The position numbers were made by a program, and so were the translations under genes. 19,396 nt of DNA from Candidatus Peregrinibacteria bacterium (GTDB taxonomy: Bacteria; Patescibacteriota; Gracilibacteria; UBA1369; PNNO01), in the NCBI GenBank assembly GCA_030595015.1, contig JAUVDZ010000008.1, positions 1 through 19,396 of the forward strand, given 5' to 3'. Position 1 is the first letter of the stretch. Every line of letters begins with the position of its first letter. The notes under the pieces were generated by a model. That model was not told where the DNA came from. It did not search any database and was given only the letters and a program-made list of their open reading frames with translations. Of this stretch, positions 5,835 through 13,346 are shown piece after piece.

Positions 5835-8724
5835 TGTCTGGATTTACTGGTGGTAAAAATTCAGGTGTTTCCGGTTTATCTTCAGGTATTGGTTCAGGGC
5901 TTTCCGCATCTATCACTTCTTCACCTATCACCTCATCATCTATCACCTCGTCGTCTATCACTTCTTCCTCTACCACTTCTTCCTCTGGATCCTCCTTTGC
6001 TTCTCCTTTAATTTTCACATCAACTACAGACTCAGCCGTGTAACCGTGAATATCTGTTAATACCGCTCTAATTGTATGAACCGAGCCAGGTTCAAGAAAA
6101 CGTGAGACTCTTAACGAACCTGAATATGGTTTAATCCGAGAGGTATCCTGAAGGGCTCCATCAAAATAATATTCAACTGATTCAATTTCAAAATCTGATT
6201 TAGCGTTTACTAAAACTCCAACAACTCCGGTATCAATTTTCTCATAATTACTTGGATCTTTAATTTTCAGCGACCGCTTTGCATTTAAATGCTCCTTTGA
6301 ACACAAAGGGCTAATTTCAGTAGGCGGCGCTCCAACAACATTCACAGCCGCGCCTTCTTCTCCCGGACTCTCTAACATTCCTGCAGCCCAAGCCTGCACT
6401 GCTGCTTCCCAAACTGCATTAGTAGGATCAATCGAATGATGCTCCTGAAAAGCTCTTTCTTCAACTTCCTCTTTTGGACACCATTCATTAGCCAACAAGC
6501 CATTTCGCTTATCAACTTTAACTGTTGCGAAAGAATTATCAACTTCAGTTGGCACTCCAAAACTCGCAAACACGTCTGACCGCACTCCGGTTCCACCGCT
6601 ATTTGCACCTGGCAATTTACCGGTTGCAACGCTTACTGTAACCGTTTGAATACCTGGAGGCTTATTAAATTCCTCATATTTAAATCCTTTTAAAGCATGT
6701 GCCTGAGTCATAAAGTCCTTCCATATCGGTGCTGCTCCTTCATATCCATTTGCATGAACAGAAAGATTTCCACTCTTACGATCATCGCTATTTCCTGCCC
6801 AGGCGCCAGCAACTAAATGAGTTGTATAGCCCAGTGTCCAAAGGTTGCTCGGATAATTCACGTTCGCGATCTTCTTATTTGAAGTTCCTGTTTTTGCCGC
6901 ATTAACCTGCCCCGGAATTGTCATCATAGGTCCAAGTCGCACACTCGTGTCAGAAAGTATACTATTGATCAAATAAGCAATCTGCGGATCCAAAACCTCT
7001 TCATAAGTCTGCTTATCTTCTTCCCATTCTTCCAAAATATCACCCTGCGAATTCGTTATTTTTAAAATACTAACCGGTGGCACACGCTTTCCTCCATTTG
7101 CAAAAGTACCAAACGCAGAGACATGATCCAAAAGCTTAACTTCGGCAGTACCTAAAGCTAAAGGCCATCCAAAATCTCTATCTTTTGTAATAAAATTAAT
7201 CCCCATTCTTTCAGCAAGATTCAAAATCGGCTCCTGCTCTCCTGCCAAATAATAAGCTTTAATTGCCGGAATATTTCGAGACTGAGCCAAAGCTCTTCGA
7301 ATATTCATTGGCCCCTGATAAGATCCATCATAATTCTCCGGAGGAGCACCAGCACCAAACTGCGTTCGTACATCATACAATACTGAAGCCGGAGCATATC
7401 TATTATAAAAAGCCTGCGCATAAACATAAGGCTTAAACGATGACCCAGGCTGCCTATATGCAGTCGCAATATTCACATTTCCATCAATCTCCTCATCATA
7501 ATAATCTTTTGAACCAACCATAACCAAAATCTGACCATTATTAGGATCAATAGCCACTAACGAAGCATTTGTAGCATTAAATCGAACATTATTAACAGCG
7601 CCATTTTCAACAGCTTCTTCAGCAATCTCCTGAAGCTCACCATCAATAGTTGTATAAACCTGAAGCCCACCCTGCTCTACCACTTCTTTCCCATATTTCT
7701 CCTCTAATTCTGCAATAATATGGAACACAAAATGCGGCGCAGTAATACGCGAAACATGTTTTTCTAACTCTAAATTCTGCAATTTATTCCAGGCCTCATC
7801 TTTTTCATCCTTCGTAATCATGTCATCTGCAAACATCATTCTTAAAATGATATCTGAACGCCCTGGAATATAAACACCATCTCCATTTTCATATTGATAT
7901 CCCTTCCCAATTAATCCCATCTTGTAATCCTCACCACTTATTAAATATGCAGAATCCGTCACGTTTCGATCCTCTAAATCCTCCAAAGGAATCAAAAGTT
8001 CAGACTGCTTATTTGTACCGTAAGGGTTGTAATAAGAAGGCGCATTTGGAAGACCTGCAAGCATTGCACTTTCAGCTACATCAAGGTCTTTTGCATCTTT
8101 ATTAAAATAAATTTCAGCTGCTTTTTGGATTCCATAAGCATTGTTTCCATATGGGATTTTATTCAAATATAATTCAAGGATTTTCTGTTTATCATAGGCT
8201 TGCTCAAGTCGCACAGCCAAAATCAATTCTTTAATTTTACGAGTATAACTCCGCTCATTATTTAGGAAAGCGTTTTTAACATACTGCTGCGTAATAGTCG
8301 AACCACCACGCTTTGCTCCAATACCAAATACATCATTCAGGCCGGCTTTAACCAAGCCCGGAATATCAAAACCCTTATGCGTCCAAAATTCATCATCCTC
8401 AATTGCAACAGTCGCATTAACTAAATGTTCTGACATCTCATCAAAGGGAATATATTTTCTATTCTCTTCTCCATGTTTAACGTACAAAACATTCCCATCC
8501 CGATCAAAAATCGTTGTAGATTGCGCAACACTCAGCTTATCAATATCACGAACATCAGGCAGCCCAACGCTAAGGACAGCAATAAGAAGAGTGAGCGTAA
8601 TAATTCCAAGCAGAACCAGTGCAACACCGGCAGCAAAAATTAATGTAATGAGTTTTTTAGGAGAAACTTTTCCTTCTTTTTTAATCTGAAGGAGTGATTT
8701 AAACTTTTGGTGAATGTCTTTCAT
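5827..8724 (-). CDS. Class A penicillin-binding protein (PBP1A family)
   Basis: This 965-residue bifunctional enzyme polymerises and cross-links peptidoglycan. A membrane anchor spans about 25-53. The GT51 transglycosylase domain (about 75-255) shows EDDEFWTHKGFD with catalytic Glu109, GGSTITQQYVKNAFL and LNKIPYGNNAYGIQKAA. The transpeptidase domain (about 350-680) has all three active-site motifs: S428-x-x-K431 in PGSSFKP, S482-R-N484, and K611-TGT. A fibronectin- or Ig-like segment follows (about 825-905). The protein ends in an acidic Glu/Asp/Val/Ile pentapeptide repeat and a Pro-rich tail (910-965). The length exceeds typical PBP1A because of that tail. No clear Shine-Dalgarno site or promoter was found upstream. 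The methyltransferase gene follows directly. Confidence 0.96.
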   Translation of the reverse strand: MKDIHQKFKSLLQIKKEGKVSPKKLITLIFAAGVALVLLGIITLTLLIAVLSVGLPDVRDIDKLSVAQSTTIFDRDGNVLYVKHGEENRKYIPFDEMSEHLVNATVAIEDDEFWTHKGFDIPGLVKAGLNDVFGIGAKRGGSTITQQYVKNAFLNNERSYTRKIKELILAVRLEQAYDKQKILELYLNKIPYGNNAYGIQKAAEIYFNKDAKDLDVAESAMLAGLPNAPSYYNPYGTNKQSELLIPLEDLEDRNVTDSAYLISGEDYKMGLIGKGYQYENGDGVYIPGRSDIILRMMFADDMITKDEKDEAWNKLQNLELEKHVSRITAPHFVFHIIAELEEKYGKEVVEQGGLQVYTTIDGELQEIAEEAVENGAVNNVRFNATNASLVAIDPNNGQILVMVGSKDYYDEEIDGNVNIATAYRQPGSSFKPYVYAQAFYNRYAPASVLYDVRTQFGAGAPPENYDGSYQGPMNIRRALAQSRNIPAIKAYYLAGEQEPILNLAERMGINFITKDRDFGWPLALGTAEVKLLDHVSAFGTFANGGKRVPPVSILKITNSQGDILEEWEEDKQTYEEVLDPQIAYLINSILSDTSVRLGPMMTIPGQVNAAKTGTSNKKIANVNYPSNLWTLGYTTHLVAGAWAGNSDDRKSGNLSVHANGYEGAAPIWKDFMTQAHALKGFKYEEFNKPPGIQTVTVSVATGKLPGANSGGTGVRSDVFASFGVPTEVDNSFATVKVDKRNGLLANEWCPKEEVEERAFQEHHSIDPTNAVWEAAVQAWAAGMLESPGEEGAAVNVVGAPPTEISPLCSKEHLNAKRSLKIKDPSNYEKIDTGVVGVLVNAKSDFEIESVEYYFDGALQDTSRIKPYSGSLRVSRFLEPGSVHTIRAVLTDIHGYTAESVVDVKIKGEAKEDPEEEVVEEEVIDDEVIDDEVIGEEVIDAESPEPIPEDKPETPEFLPPVNPDNE
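5917..5991. repeat. 15-bp tandem repeat in the PBP tail
   Basis: Five units of 15 bp (starting 5917, 5932, 5947, 5962, 5977) share the pattern YTCNTCNYCTAYCAC on the plus strand. They encode repeats of the pentapeptide (D/E)EV(I/V)(D/E) near the PBP C-terminus. Copy number could vary between strains by slippage. Confidence 0.75.
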
Positions 8725-8784
8725 CAGATACGAATGTTAATGAGTATCCGGCGAGCGAAAATGCTATCGCGAGCCCGAGCGTGA

Positions 8785-8800
8785 GCCCGTCTCGATGGGC
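8785..8800. repeat. GC-rich hairpin and GAGCCCG repeats upstream of the PBP gene
   Basis: GCCCGT (8785-8790) pairs with ATGGGC (8795-8800) around a CTCG loop, with one G-U. GAGCCCG occurs at 8771-8777 and 8783-8789. The surrounding 8747-8803 stretch is far more GC-rich than its neighbours and separates the terminator at 8812 from the PBP start. Confidence 0.4.
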
Positions 8801-8811
8801 GAACTCCATTG

Positions 8812-8844
8812 TAAAAAACGCCTTACAAGTTTATATTATAAGGC
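8812..8844 (-). terminator. Rho-independent terminator of the 8860 gene
   Basis: On the minus strand GCCTTA (8844-8839) pairs with TAAGGC (8825-8820), followed after one G by six T residues (8818-8813). It sits just past the stop codon of the 8860-9435 gene and isolates that gene from PBP1A. Confidence 0.65.
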
Positions 8845-8859
8845 CTTTGTAGGCAAATT

Positions 8860-9435
8860 TTATTCGTTCATAAATGAGTCCTCATCAAGAACCTGAGCTA
8901 AATTAACTGGTCTTTGACTTTGAACCAAATTACCATTTGCATCACGTCCCTTTACAACAACAAGGCGTATTGAATCCGCGTCTTCAATTGCAGTATGAGA
9001 ATCACCGGCATAAGCTGGATCAATAAATGTACTTTCTTCACGTTCACCAACTGCAATTGGATAAGAATCTGAATATATTATATTCCCATCCTGATCAATT
9101 AAATTAATACTTGTGTCTGTTAAAGGTTCATTTAAATCTAAAAAAACTTTTACACCCGTCATTTCAATTTTTCCAGTTTCTTCATCTCTGGCAGTAAGGA
9201 TTTGAAGCCCTAATCCAAAATCTGCAGTAACTTCTGGTGCTTTTACAACTTGTGGTTCAACAGCACAATTAGATAAAGCAGCTGGCGTTGCAATGCCTGC
9301 AACAATACCCATAACTAACATATGCTCATTAACAAAACTCCTTAGATTATCTAAGAATGTCAAATCTTGCAGTTCTGTCGTTTCTTGTCTTTTCTCTGCA
9401 GTTTCCGATCTTTGTTCTACTTCATTGAAACCCAT
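8860..9435 (-). CDS. Hypothetical membrane-anchored or secreted protein
   Basis: I do not recognise this 191-residue protein. A charged head (1-37, rich in Glu/Arg/Thr) is followed by a hydrophobic stretch VMGIVAGIATPAALSN (about 41-56) ending in Cys57. The LSNC sequence is a poor lipobox because of the Asn at -1. The remaining 130 residues look like a beta-rich extracellular domain with DQDGNIIYSDSYPI and SIRLVVVKGRDANGNL. The frame is open upstream to 9522, but I chose the ATG at 9435. A promoter (9465-9492) lies inside the upstream extension, and the extra 29 residues are not protein-like. The gene has its own terminator and is divergent from 9767. Function is unknown. Confidence 0.7.
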   Translation of the reverse strand: MGFNEVEQRSETAEKRQETTELQDLTFLDNLRSFVNEHMLVMGIVAGIATPAALSNCAVEPQVVKAPEVTADFGLGLQILTARDEETGKIEMTGVKVFLDLNEPLTDTSINLIDQDGNIIYSDSYPIAVGEREESTFIDPAYAGDSHTAIEDADSIRLVVVKGRDANGNLVQSQRPVNLAQVLDEDSFMNE

Positions 9436-9464
9436 AATTATTGATATTAGGTTCAAGTATTCAT

Positions 9465-9492
9465 ATTTTCCTTTATTACACAAAATTGTCAA
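9465..9492 (-). promoter_or_regulatory. Promoter of the 8860-9435 gene
   Basis: On the minus strand a perfect -35 TTGACA (9492-9487), a 16-nt spacer and GAAAAT (9470-9465, 4 of 6) precede the ATG at 9435 by about 30 bp. Its position inside a longer open frame decides the start codon. Confidence 0.45.
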
Positions 9493-9530
9493 TAGAGAAT
9501 TGTTGTTACTTAATGCCAACAAGGACCCTG

Positions 9531-9558
9531 AAGTCGCAATATCACTGACAAGCGACTT
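9531..9558. repeat. Inverted repeat AAGTCGC / GCGACTT between divergent promoters
   Basis: Perfect 7-bp arms are separated by 14 bp, centred between the two divergent promoters and upstream of both -35 boxes. No T-run follows on either strand. The position suits a shared operator. Confidence 0.4.
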
Positions 9559-9581
9559 GACTTCTTATTTGAAATATTGCC

Positions 9582-9609
9582 TTGTAATATGTTCAAAAAT
9601 CATTATAAT
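9582..9609 (+). promoter_or_regulatory. Promoter of the secreted orphan gene
   Basis: TTGTAA (9582-9587), a 16-nt spacer and a perfect TATAAT (9604-9609) predict a start near 9616. This leaves a 5' leader of about 150 nt before the ATG at 9767, long for this window and strongly folded. Confidence 0.5.
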
Positions 9610-9660
9610 CTATATCCTAAATCAAATTTGATCCTTAACACTTAAGTAAACGTTTTTGGA

Positions 9661-9714
9661 GTTAGAATACGTCTTGTAATCACCCCCTTATCACGATTAC
9701 AGTTCGTAGCTAAC
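9661..9714 (+). promoter_or_regulatory. Structured 5' leader hairpin
   Basis: Three nested helices fit together: GTTAG (9661-9665) with CTAAC (9710-9714), TACG (9668-9671) with CGTA (9705-9708), and TGTAATC (9675-9681) with GATTACA (9695-9701). They are separated by small internal loops and closed by a C-rich apical loop (9682-9694). A CCTC at 9727-9730 could also pair with the GAGG of the ribosome site. This could be a regulatory leader or a stability element; I match it to no known riboswitch. Confidence 0.45.
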
Positions 9715-9753
9715 TCTTAAGCGGAACCTCAGGAACTCAACCCAGACACTACT

Positions 9754-9758
9754 GGAGG
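9754..9758 (+). promoter_or_regulatory. Strong Shine-Dalgarno site GGAGG
   Basis: GGAGG lies exactly 8 nt before the ATG at 9767 and fixes that start. It is notable because nearly all neighbouring genes lack such a site. Confidence 0.8.
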
Positions 9759-9766
9759 ACTGTCGC

Positions 9767-10390
9767 ATGCGACTTTTCATAACAGCAGCTGTATGGGGGT
9801 TCCTCACTCTTTATTCCGCCAACGCAGTTGGCAACCCAGCGGACGATGACGATCTCGACTCTTGCGTAGAGTCGCTAGGTGGAGATTTGTACTTGATGTC
9901 CAATCCGAAAGGTGCGGAAACCGATTGTCTTTTTGTGGCAAACGAACCAGGTACATTCATTAGGTTGAGAGAGGGAGAGATGATCGTATCACGTGATACG
10001 GGAATTCTGATGCACGGAACCGCACGCATCTACACAGCCGGAATCCCGTATTCAATCATTGGAAGCCAAGCTCACCTTATAATTCCTGACAACGTAGTGG
10101 ACGTCATTGTAGAAGGTAAAATGACGTACATCCTCTCGAAAGAGGGTTGCACAAGCGTAACAGGATGTTATGAGGATGAAGAGCGAAGCAAATCCTACTT
10201 CCTTGAACAGGAAGACCTTCTCGTACTGTCTCAGAGTGGCGCGTTGGTTGCGTGGGAAGATGCAGATGGAGAAAGCCGTATAGACGGAGGATGCGCACAA
10301 GCTCATTCAAAGAGCGCTAGAGGTTTCTTATGGTTCCTTCTATTCATGGTTGTATCGCTTAGGTTGAGGCGACGAGCCCACAAGGGTTAG
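9767..10390 (+). CDS. Secreted orphan protein with MYXO-CTERM-like C-terminal anchor
   Basis: The family of this 207-residue protein is not recognised. Residues 1-20 form a signal peptide ending ANA (cleavage before VGNP). The mature part (21-175) is probably beta-rich, with Cys33, Cys54, Cys128 and Cys134 able to form disulfides. The tail is tripartite: GGC at 174-176, a hydrophobic segment FLWFLLFMVVSL at about 187-198, then RLRRRAHKG. Cys motif, helix and Arg cluster is the layout of MYXO-CTERM and related sorting tags. Coding GC is about 50%, against under 40% around it, and the gene has a perfect GGAGG site, its own folded leader and its own terminator. This suggests acquisition from a higher-GC source. 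Function is unknown. Confidence 0.75.
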   Translation: MRLFITAAVWGFLTLYSANAVGNPADDDDLDSCVESLGGDLYLMSNPKGAETDCLFVANEPGTFIRLREGEMIVSRDTGILMHGTARIYTAGIPYSIIGSQAHLIIPDNVVDVIVEGKMTYILSKEGCTSVTGCYEDEERSKSYFLEQEDLLVLSQSGALVAWEDADGESRIDGGCAQAHSKSARGFLWFLLFMVVSLRLRRRAHKG

Positions 10391-10432
10391 TCGACCAAAA
10401 ACCGGGCCATTGCTAATTGATTAGTATTATTT

Positions 10433-10478
10433 ACTCTCTGGGTTAGGGGTTTCATGTGAAATCCAGAGAGTTCTTTTT
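10433..10478 (+). terminator. Rho-independent terminator of the secreted orphan gene
   Basis: ACTCTCTGG (10433-10441) pairs with CCAGAGAGT (10463-10471), and the loop contains the palindrome TTTCATGTGAAA. It is followed by TCTTTTTTATTT. There is no T-run in the opposite direction, so it serves the plus strand, although it also lies just beyond the pheT stop. Confidence 0.8.
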
Positions 10479-12880
10479 TATTTACCTCTAATTACACCAC
10501 CAAGATTTTCAAGATTTCTAAAAATCTTCTTTTGAACTTTTGCCATTTCTTCATCAGTCAAAGTCCTATCTTCTGCTTGCAATAGCACTCTAAACGCAAG
10601 CGCTTTTTTGTCGTCTTCAATATTTTCACCTTGATATATATCAAATAATTTTACTCGTTCGATTAATTTTGGATCAGCTTCGCGAATCTTTTTTTCAATT
10701 TCAGCAACTTTTCGTTCACGTGGCAAAACAACGGAAATGTCGATATCTAAACCTTGGAATTTTGGAATAGGTTTATATTTAACAAAATCCAATTCCATTG
10801 CTGCTAACTTTGTAAAATTAATTTCAAAACCGGCAACTTTGGCTTCAATATCCCAATTCTTCAAAACCTGAGGATGAATTTCGCCAACATATCCAACTAC
10901 TTCTTCACCAACTTTAATTGATGCAATTCGTGAAGAATGAACAAAAGGCCGTGGATCGTCTGGAAGTTCAAATTCAATATCACTCCCTAAAAAATCCTGC
11001 AAAAATCCTTCAACAATTGCCTTTGCTTCATAAAAAATCTCGCCTTTAGATTTCTTTGGTAACACAACCATTCCACCAAATATTTTATCTTCAATTGGGA
11101 AGAATTTTCCTTCTTCAATATAAGTTCGTCCAACTTCAAATAATCTAAATCCATCAAAATATCTCAAATTATCAGCAACATTTTTTAATAAATTCGGCAC
11201 AAGCGAAACCCTTAAATGCGTCTGATCGCTCGATAAAAAGTTATCTAACAACACATGATTATCCTCTACCATAAGACATTTGCGAAGTTCATCTTTTCCA
11301 TAAAAAGAGTAATTATAAACCTCGCTCATTCCATGTTCATGAGCAAGCATTTGCCGTGCTTTATGTTTTAAAGTTCGCTCAACATTTGGCATCGGAGCAG
11401 TTATCGGAAGCTCCGGCATTGTCTCCGGCACATTCTCATATCCATACATCCGAACAATTTCTTCAACTAAATCGTCCTCTATATCAACATCTTTTGTTGC
11501 ACGCCATGTTGGCACAGTCACATCCAAAACCTTACCTTTTCCTGAAACTTTAAATTGAAGAGATTCAAGTATTTTTTTACATTCATTTGACGAAATCTCA
11601 ACTCCTATTTTTGATGAAGCCGCCTCTGTATCAAATTTAACTTTCAACTCTTCTGGCAGCCCTTTATTGACATCATTGATTGGTCCTGCAATTTCTGCAT
11701 CAGGACAAAGTTGTAAGATTAATTCACAAGTTCGCTTAATTGCAGTTTCAGCCAAAACAGGATCGAGAGCTTTTTCAAATCGTTGAACTGCTTCTGTTCG
11801 AAGCCCAAGTTTTGTTGAAGTTGTTCTAATATTTTGAGCATTAAAATTCGCTGATTCAATAATAATTTCCGTAGTCCCTTCTTGGATTTCACTGTTTTCA
11901 CCTCCCATAACACCAGCTAAAGCAACTGGCTTTTTATGATCAGCAATAACTAACATCGTGTCGTCGAGTTTTCTTTCTTCTCCATCTAAAGTTGTAATTT
12001 TTTCACCTTTGTTTGCTCTTCTTACCACAATCCCACCGTTAATAAATGATCGATCAAAAGCATGAAGAGGCTGTCCAAGTTCCGCCATCACATAATTCGT
12101 GATATCAACTATATTTGAAATTGGACGATGCCCAACTGCAATAAGCCGGTCTTGAAGCCATTTTGGAGACTCTTCAACTTTTATATTTTTAACAATCACG
12201 CCACAATATCTTGGACATAATTCATAATCCTCAATTTTAATATCAATCTGATCTCCTTTTGAAGGGAAACCAAGATCAAGATTAAATTCCTGTAGCTTTT
12301 TTCCATAAATTGCTGCAAATTCACGGGCAATTCCATAATGCCCCCATAAATCAGGACGATGAGTTAACGATTTATTATCTACTTCAATTACAACATCATC
12401 AGTTCCATAAATTTCTGCCAAAGGCTGCCCCGGCTTAACATCCATTTCAGTCATATCAACAATGTGATCACCTGTTGGAGCAAGACCAATCTCTTCACCT
12501 GCACAAATCATCCCAAAACTTTCAACTCCTCTTAATTTCACAGAATCTAATTGAACAGGATCCCCTTCTCCATGCCATTTAACCCATGAACCAACTTTCG
12601 CAACAGGAACCATCATTCCTTCAAATAAATTCACTCCTCCGCAAACAATCTGAACTTTTTCATCACCTAAATCAACCATACAAACTTGTAATTTATCTGC
12701 ATTCGGATGTTTCTCTAATTTCTCAACTTTTCCAACAACCATATCGTTATAAACTTTCGACAAATCTTCAAATCCTTCAATTTCTGCAGTTCTAACAGTG
12801 AACAAATCACCTAATTCCTGCGGATCTAATTTAGGATCCAAATCAACAAAATCTTTTATCCAATTTAACGATATATACAT
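10478..12880 (-). CDS. pheT: Phenylalanine-tRNA ligase beta subunit
   Basis: The 800-residue beta chain pairs with PheS as an alpha2-beta2 enzyme that charges tRNA-Phe. It has the full bacterial domain order: the N-terminal MYISLNWIKDFV, the EMAP/Trbp tRNA-binding domain (about 42-150, VVGKVEKLEKHPNADKLQV), the B3/4 editing domain (about 210-375, including NIVDITNYVMAELGQPLHAF and GLRTEAVQRFEKALDP), B5 (about 405-475, ending VDIEDDLVEEIVRMYGYENV), the catalytic-like core (485-690) and the FDX-ACB anticodon-binding domain (about 705-800, starting PKFQGLDIDISVVL). The length is normal. It begins 15 nt after the thioredoxin lipoprotein gene with no Shine-Dalgarno site, so it is probably read from the pheS transcript. 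Confidence 0.97.
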   Translation of the reverse strand: MYISLNWIKDFVDLDPKLDPQELGDLFTVRTAEIEGFEDLSKVYNDMVVGKVEKLEKHPNADKLQVCMVDLGDEKVQIVCGGVNLFEGMMVPVAKVGSWVKWHGEGDPVQLDSVKLRGVESFGMICAGEEIGLAPTGDHIVDMTEMDVKPGQPLAEIYGTDDVVIEVDNKSLTHRPDLWGHYGIAREFAAIYGKKLQEFNLDLGFPSKGDQIDIKIEDYELCPRYCGVIVKNIKVEESPKWLQDRLIAVGHRPISNIVDITNYVMAELGQPLHAFDRSFINGGIVVRRANKGEKITTLDGEERKLDDTMLVIADHKKPVALAGVMGGENSEIQEGTTEIIIESANFNAQNIRTTSTKLGLRTEAVQRFEKALDPVLAETAIKRTCELILQLCPDAEIAGPINDVNKGLPEELKVKFDTEAASSKIGVEISSNECKKILESLQFKVSGKGKVLDVTVPTWRATKDVDIEDDLVEEIVRMYGYENVPETMPELPITAPMPNVERTLKHKARQMLAHEHGMSEVYNYSFYGKDELRKCLMVEDNHVLLDNFLSSDQTHLRVSLVPNLLKNVADNLRYFDGFRLFEVGRTYIEEGKFFPIEDKIFGGMVVLPKKSKGEIFYEAKAIVEGFLQDFLGSDIEFELPDDPRPFVHSSRIASIKVGEEVVGYVGEIHPQVLKNWDIEAKVAGFEINFTKLAAMELDFVKYKPIPKFQGLDIDISVVLPRERKVAEIEKKIREADPKLIERVKLFDIYQGENIEDDKKALAFRVLLQAEDRTLTDEEMAKVQKKIFRNLENLGGVIRGK

Positions 12881-12895
12881 TTTTTAAGTTAGTGA

Positions 12896-13345
12896 TTAAT
12901 ACGTGCACCCTGACAATGATGCCAATTTGTCTAAATCAGTATTCCCTGCTTGTCGCGTACCATCAGCAAAAACCCATACCGGAACTGCAGTAATATCAGC
13001 ATCTTTGCATTCCTGAGCCCAACCATCACCATCTGCGCATTCAACATGATCGATATATTCTAAACCATCTTCAAATGCTTCTTTTTGTCTTTGACAATGA
13101 CCACACCATTCAGCTGTATATAATTTTGCGCCATTTTCAGTAAGACATTTTGCTAAAATAATTTCTTTTGATTCTGAATCTGCCGTTGCATCTTCAGCAA
13201 CCTCTTCAACAATGGGATCTTCAACAGCAACCTCTTCAACAATGGGATCTTCAACAACAACCTCTTCATCTACTGGTGCTTGAAACCAGTTACATCCTAC
13301 TAATAAAAACATTGAAATTATTGAGATAATAGCTAATTTTTTCAT
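12896..13345 (-). CDS. Thioredoxin-fold lipoprotein between pheS and pheT
   Basis: The 149-residue protein starts MKKLAIISIISMFLLVGC, a signal peptide with a good lipobox (LVGC, lipidated Cys18). An acidic spacer with two copies of VEDPIVEEVA (about 31-50) follows. The thioredoxin-like domain (about 68-147) has the redox pair Cys81-Gly-His-Cys84 in AEWCGHCQRQKEAF and the cis-Pro loop ITAVPVWVF (Pro122). Other cysteines are at 67, 103, 113 and 147. The domain resembles those fused to VKOR-type proteins, so a thiol-disulfide role outside the membrane is likely. I use the ATG at 13345, not the upstream one at 13378: it restores the signal peptide and lies 1 nt after the pheS stop, whereas the longer form overlaps pheS by 32 nt. 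Confidence 0.85.
   Translation of the reverse strand: MKKLAIISIISMFLLVGCNWFQAPVDEEVVVEDPIVEEVAVEDPIVEEVAEDATADSESKEIILAKCLTENGAKLYTAEWCGHCQRQKEAFEDGLEYIDHVECADGDGWAQECKDADITAVPVWVFADGTRQAGNTDLDKLASLSGCTY
13201..13260. repeat. 30-bp tandem repeat in the lipoprotein spacer
   Basis: Two near-identical 30-bp units (13201-13230, 13231-13260, one mismatch) plus partial copies on both sides encode the repeated ten-residue VEDPIVEEVA spacer. It is a candidate for copy-number variation. Confidence 0.8.
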
Positions 13346-13346
13346 A

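Larger units (their letters stand above)
9436..9766. other. Divergent intergenic region, no gene seen
   Basis: This 331-bp stretch holds the two divergent promoters (9465-9492 minus, 9582-9609 plus), a 7-bp inverted repeat AAGTCGC/GCGACTT (9531-9537 and 9552-9558) between them, and a long folded leader for the plus-strand gene. I found no tRNA and no credible reading frame in it. Confidence 0.6.

Noticed and set aside
5813..6043. Plus-strand ORF rich in Ser/Ile/Thr
   Set aside because: It is the reverse reading of the 15-bp repeat in the PBP tail.
9436..9522. Longer N-terminus for the 8860 gene
   Set aside because: The extension lies across a TTGACA promoter and reads as low-quality protein; the ATG at 9435 is preferred.
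10052..10310. Two minus-strand ORFs of 68-84 codons across the secreted orphan
   Set aside because: The plus-strand gene has a promoter, GGAGG, signal peptide and terminator; the reverse frames have none.
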